From assembly GCA_031769625.1 (NCBI GenBank), contig JAUIMM010000178.1, forward strand, positions 25,849,501 through 25,913,500: a stretch of DNA of 64,000 nucleotides. Direction: 5' to 3'. Source of the DNA: Taudactylus pleione (lineage: Eukaryota > Chordata > Amphibia > Anura > Myobatrachidae). The notes beneath the pieces are model-generated. The model saw only the letters and a program-made list of their open reading frames with translations. It was not told where the DNA came from and made no database searches. The position numbers and the translations under genes were made by a program. Shown one piece after another: positions 63,221 through 64,000 of this stretch. Each line of letters starts with the position of its first letter. The stretch's first letter is position 1.

Positions 63221-64000
63221 GTGAGTAAACCTATTAACTACAGTATGTTTGTAACTGTGCTAAAGCTCGCAATTGTAATTCAGCATATGTTCCTTTTTGT
63301 TCATGTGAAATATTTTTGGTTCTTGCTGCAGGCAAACCTGGAGCAGATCTCAATTTTCTATTGGGGGGTGGGCAAGGTGGATAAGTTGCCAATTATAAAA
63401 ATTAGTACATTTTAATAAATTATTTGAAGGTAAATGAATATCTACTGTTGCAATTTTATATTCCGTATAATATTTTCCTTTATTTCCTACTTTGTCTTTC
63501 TCCCTTACCAGTCTGAATTCTTCTCCTGTACCTACTGCTTTGTAGGGAATTTATTCCCCTCTGAACCAGGCTTTTCACTTGGTCAGCTGACCTGTCATAT
63601 CTTTCATTTCCCAGCAATGAAGGGTATATATGGCTTCAAGGTCTGATACAAAAGTAGAATATATTTTTTTTAAACCCATACCTACTATTCAGTTTTTATC
63701 AAAATGACAAGTTATTTCATTACATACTATTGTTCAGACAATCTTTACACAGCCCTTAAAATACACCTGTATTACGAAGGAGATGGATGAAGGAAGGGAG
63801 TGAGTGTGATATGGAGGTGGATATTGAGAGTGGTATTGTGAGGTGGGCATATGGGTTCATAATAAAGTGGCTACATTTGTGGAAAATGGAGAAAATGACC
63901 CTTTGAAAGAAAATGTATGAAAGGAGATTATTATATCCTTTAACTCCATTACATGGTGAGCATTTACAAGTGAATTACTGTTTGTTGGGAGATTTAATAA
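63221..64000 (+). other. CYB5A: CYB5A intron 2, start
   Basis: It opens GTGAGTAAAC. No further exon (the next would begin around DDRPKL-like residues) is visible before the window ends. Confidence 0.85.

Overview
This is vertebrate nuclear DNA, most likely from a frog or another amphibian with a large, transposon-packed genome. Two things point there. First, two spliced exons of a cytochrome b5 gene (CYB5A) lie on the + strand. Second, the repeats are DIRS-type tyrosine-recombinase retrotransposons, long-inverted-repeat Tc1 elements, two-gene PIF/Harbinger elements and a 5S rRNA-like copy, a mix typical of anurans. The species assignment is inference.

The only host gene I can support is CYB5A. 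Exon 1 is at 38839-38967, behind a CCAAT-rich promoter. Exon 2 is at 63092-63220, after a 24.1-kb intron. Together they encode residues 1-86, including both haem-binding histidines. The remaining exons lie past the right edge.

Layout. 0.7-7.0 kb: a DIRS element (DIRS-A, minus strand) with intact gag, RT/RNase H and tyrosine recombinase frames, sitting inside a MITE. 7-12 kb: MITE fragments, a G-rich array, and a 5S rRNA-like sequence at 11972. 12.3-13.9 kb: Tc1 copy 1. 14.5-17.5 kb: nested MITEs. 17.5-22.6 kb: a decayed Harbinger element with an internal duplication and Tc1 copy 2. 22.7-27.8 kb: a full-length Harbinger element with TTA target duplications, a transposase gene and a convergent MADF/Myb-like gene, both frameshifted. 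28.0-34.0 kb: a second, diverged, intact DIRS element (DIRS-B). 34-38.4 kb: older repeats. 38.6-64 kb: CYB5A, whose intron 1 holds MITEs, minisatellites, a perfect 34-bp palindrome, Tc1 copy 3, a Tc1-family remnant and a 5'-truncated L1/Tx1-like LINE split by a MITE.

The mobile elements are heavily nested, so the order of insertion can be read. The least damaged parts are the two DIRS elements. Each has inverted terminal repeats and an internal complementary region that reproduces the joined outer ends, which is the DIRS hallmark. Both also carry a short inverted motif at the outer end (GGTA, spacer, TACC) that could be the recombinase site. I found no CRISPR array, tRNA gene or clearly new host gene.
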